DNA of 64,000 bases from Acinetobacter sp. ANC 4204 (GTDB lineage: Bacteria > Pseudomonadota > Gammaproteobacteria > Pseudomonadales > Moraxellaceae). Shown here piece by piece: positions 63,954-64,000 of this stretch. Where the stretch lies: assembly GCF_002135205.1 (NCBI RefSeq), contig NZ_NEFZ01000011.1:43808-107807 (forward strand). Reading direction: 5' to 3'. Under the pieces are notes generated by a model. The model was not told where the DNA came from, searched no databases, and saw only the letters and a list, made by a program, of their open reading frames with translations. Positions within the stretch are counted from its first letter, which is position 1. Each line of letters starts with the position of its first letter. The position numbers were made by a program, and so were the translations under genes.

Positions 63954-64000
63954 ACAACTGTTATGGACTTGTTCGGGTCTTATTTCAACTGTACTTACAG

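Noticed and set aside
1..64000. CRISPR arrays, insertion sequences, prophage genes and tRNA genes
   Set aside because: No regular direct repeats, transposase, integrase or cloverleaf was recognised by eye; a tRNA or repeat search program could confirm.

Overview
The window looks like a chromosomal segment of an Acinetobacter species. The genome is AT-rich, a capsule (K) locus is built around wza-wzb-wzc next to fkpA with gpi, galU and ugd at its far end, and the housekeeping gene blocks (murJ, ampD, nadC, rph, pglL, dsbA, ubiG, argA, ssu, ribF-ileS-lspA-fkpB) fit that genus. The species cannot be fixed from the sequence alone.

Positions 1-31150 hold the surface-polysaccharide locus. wza, wzb and wzc (27391-31132) read rightward. 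From the same 272-bp divergent promoter region a run of 25 genes reads leftward to gpi. It contains two sets of parts. The set nearest wza has UDP-GalNAcA synthesis (tviB, tviC), a flippase, two acyltransferases, three GT4 glycosyltransferases, a small PglC-type initiating transferase and the UDP-QuiNAc4NAc genes. The distal set has dTDP-L-rhamnose synthesis (rmlBDAC), three GT2 transferases, a second flippase, the only Wzy polymerase and a WcaJ-type initiating transferase, followed by galU, an atypical ugd and gpi. The distal glycosyltransferase/wzx/wzy stretch (about 4.2-10.9 kb) is the most AT-rich.

Positions 31345-43206 are mostly housekeeping: two FKBP/Mip-like isomerases, MurJ, AmpD, NadC, RNase PH, a FabR-like regulator, the PglL protein O-glycosyltransferase, DsbA and the ubiG-mupP-yciK block. 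Positions 43207-46271 hold a decayed small gene, two tandem RcnB-like periplasmic proteins and argA. Positions 46603-51402 are an alkanesulfonate operon (two ssuA paralogues, ssuD, ssuC, ssuB), followed by a RutR-like regulator, a short nucleosidase and a TDT-family transporter that may export sulfite. Positions 54495-59411 are the ribF gene and the ileS-lspA-fkpB operon.

The most striking part is 60.1-63.5 kb. Two homologous intergenic elements (about 60197-60326 and 63362-63497) each encode four stem-loops presenting AGGA in the loop and end in an intrinsic terminator. Each is preceded by a GacA-type upstream activating sequence (TGTAAG-N6-CTTACA, perfect in the second copy and one mismatch in the first) at the same distance from a putative -10 box. 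They look like a pair of Gac-controlled RsmX/Y/Z-type RNAs that would sequester RsmA/CsrA. Between them lie a tautomerase, a divergent TauD-like protein and a PQQ sugar dehydrogenase. The window ends in the 5S rRNA of an rRNA operon coming in from the right.
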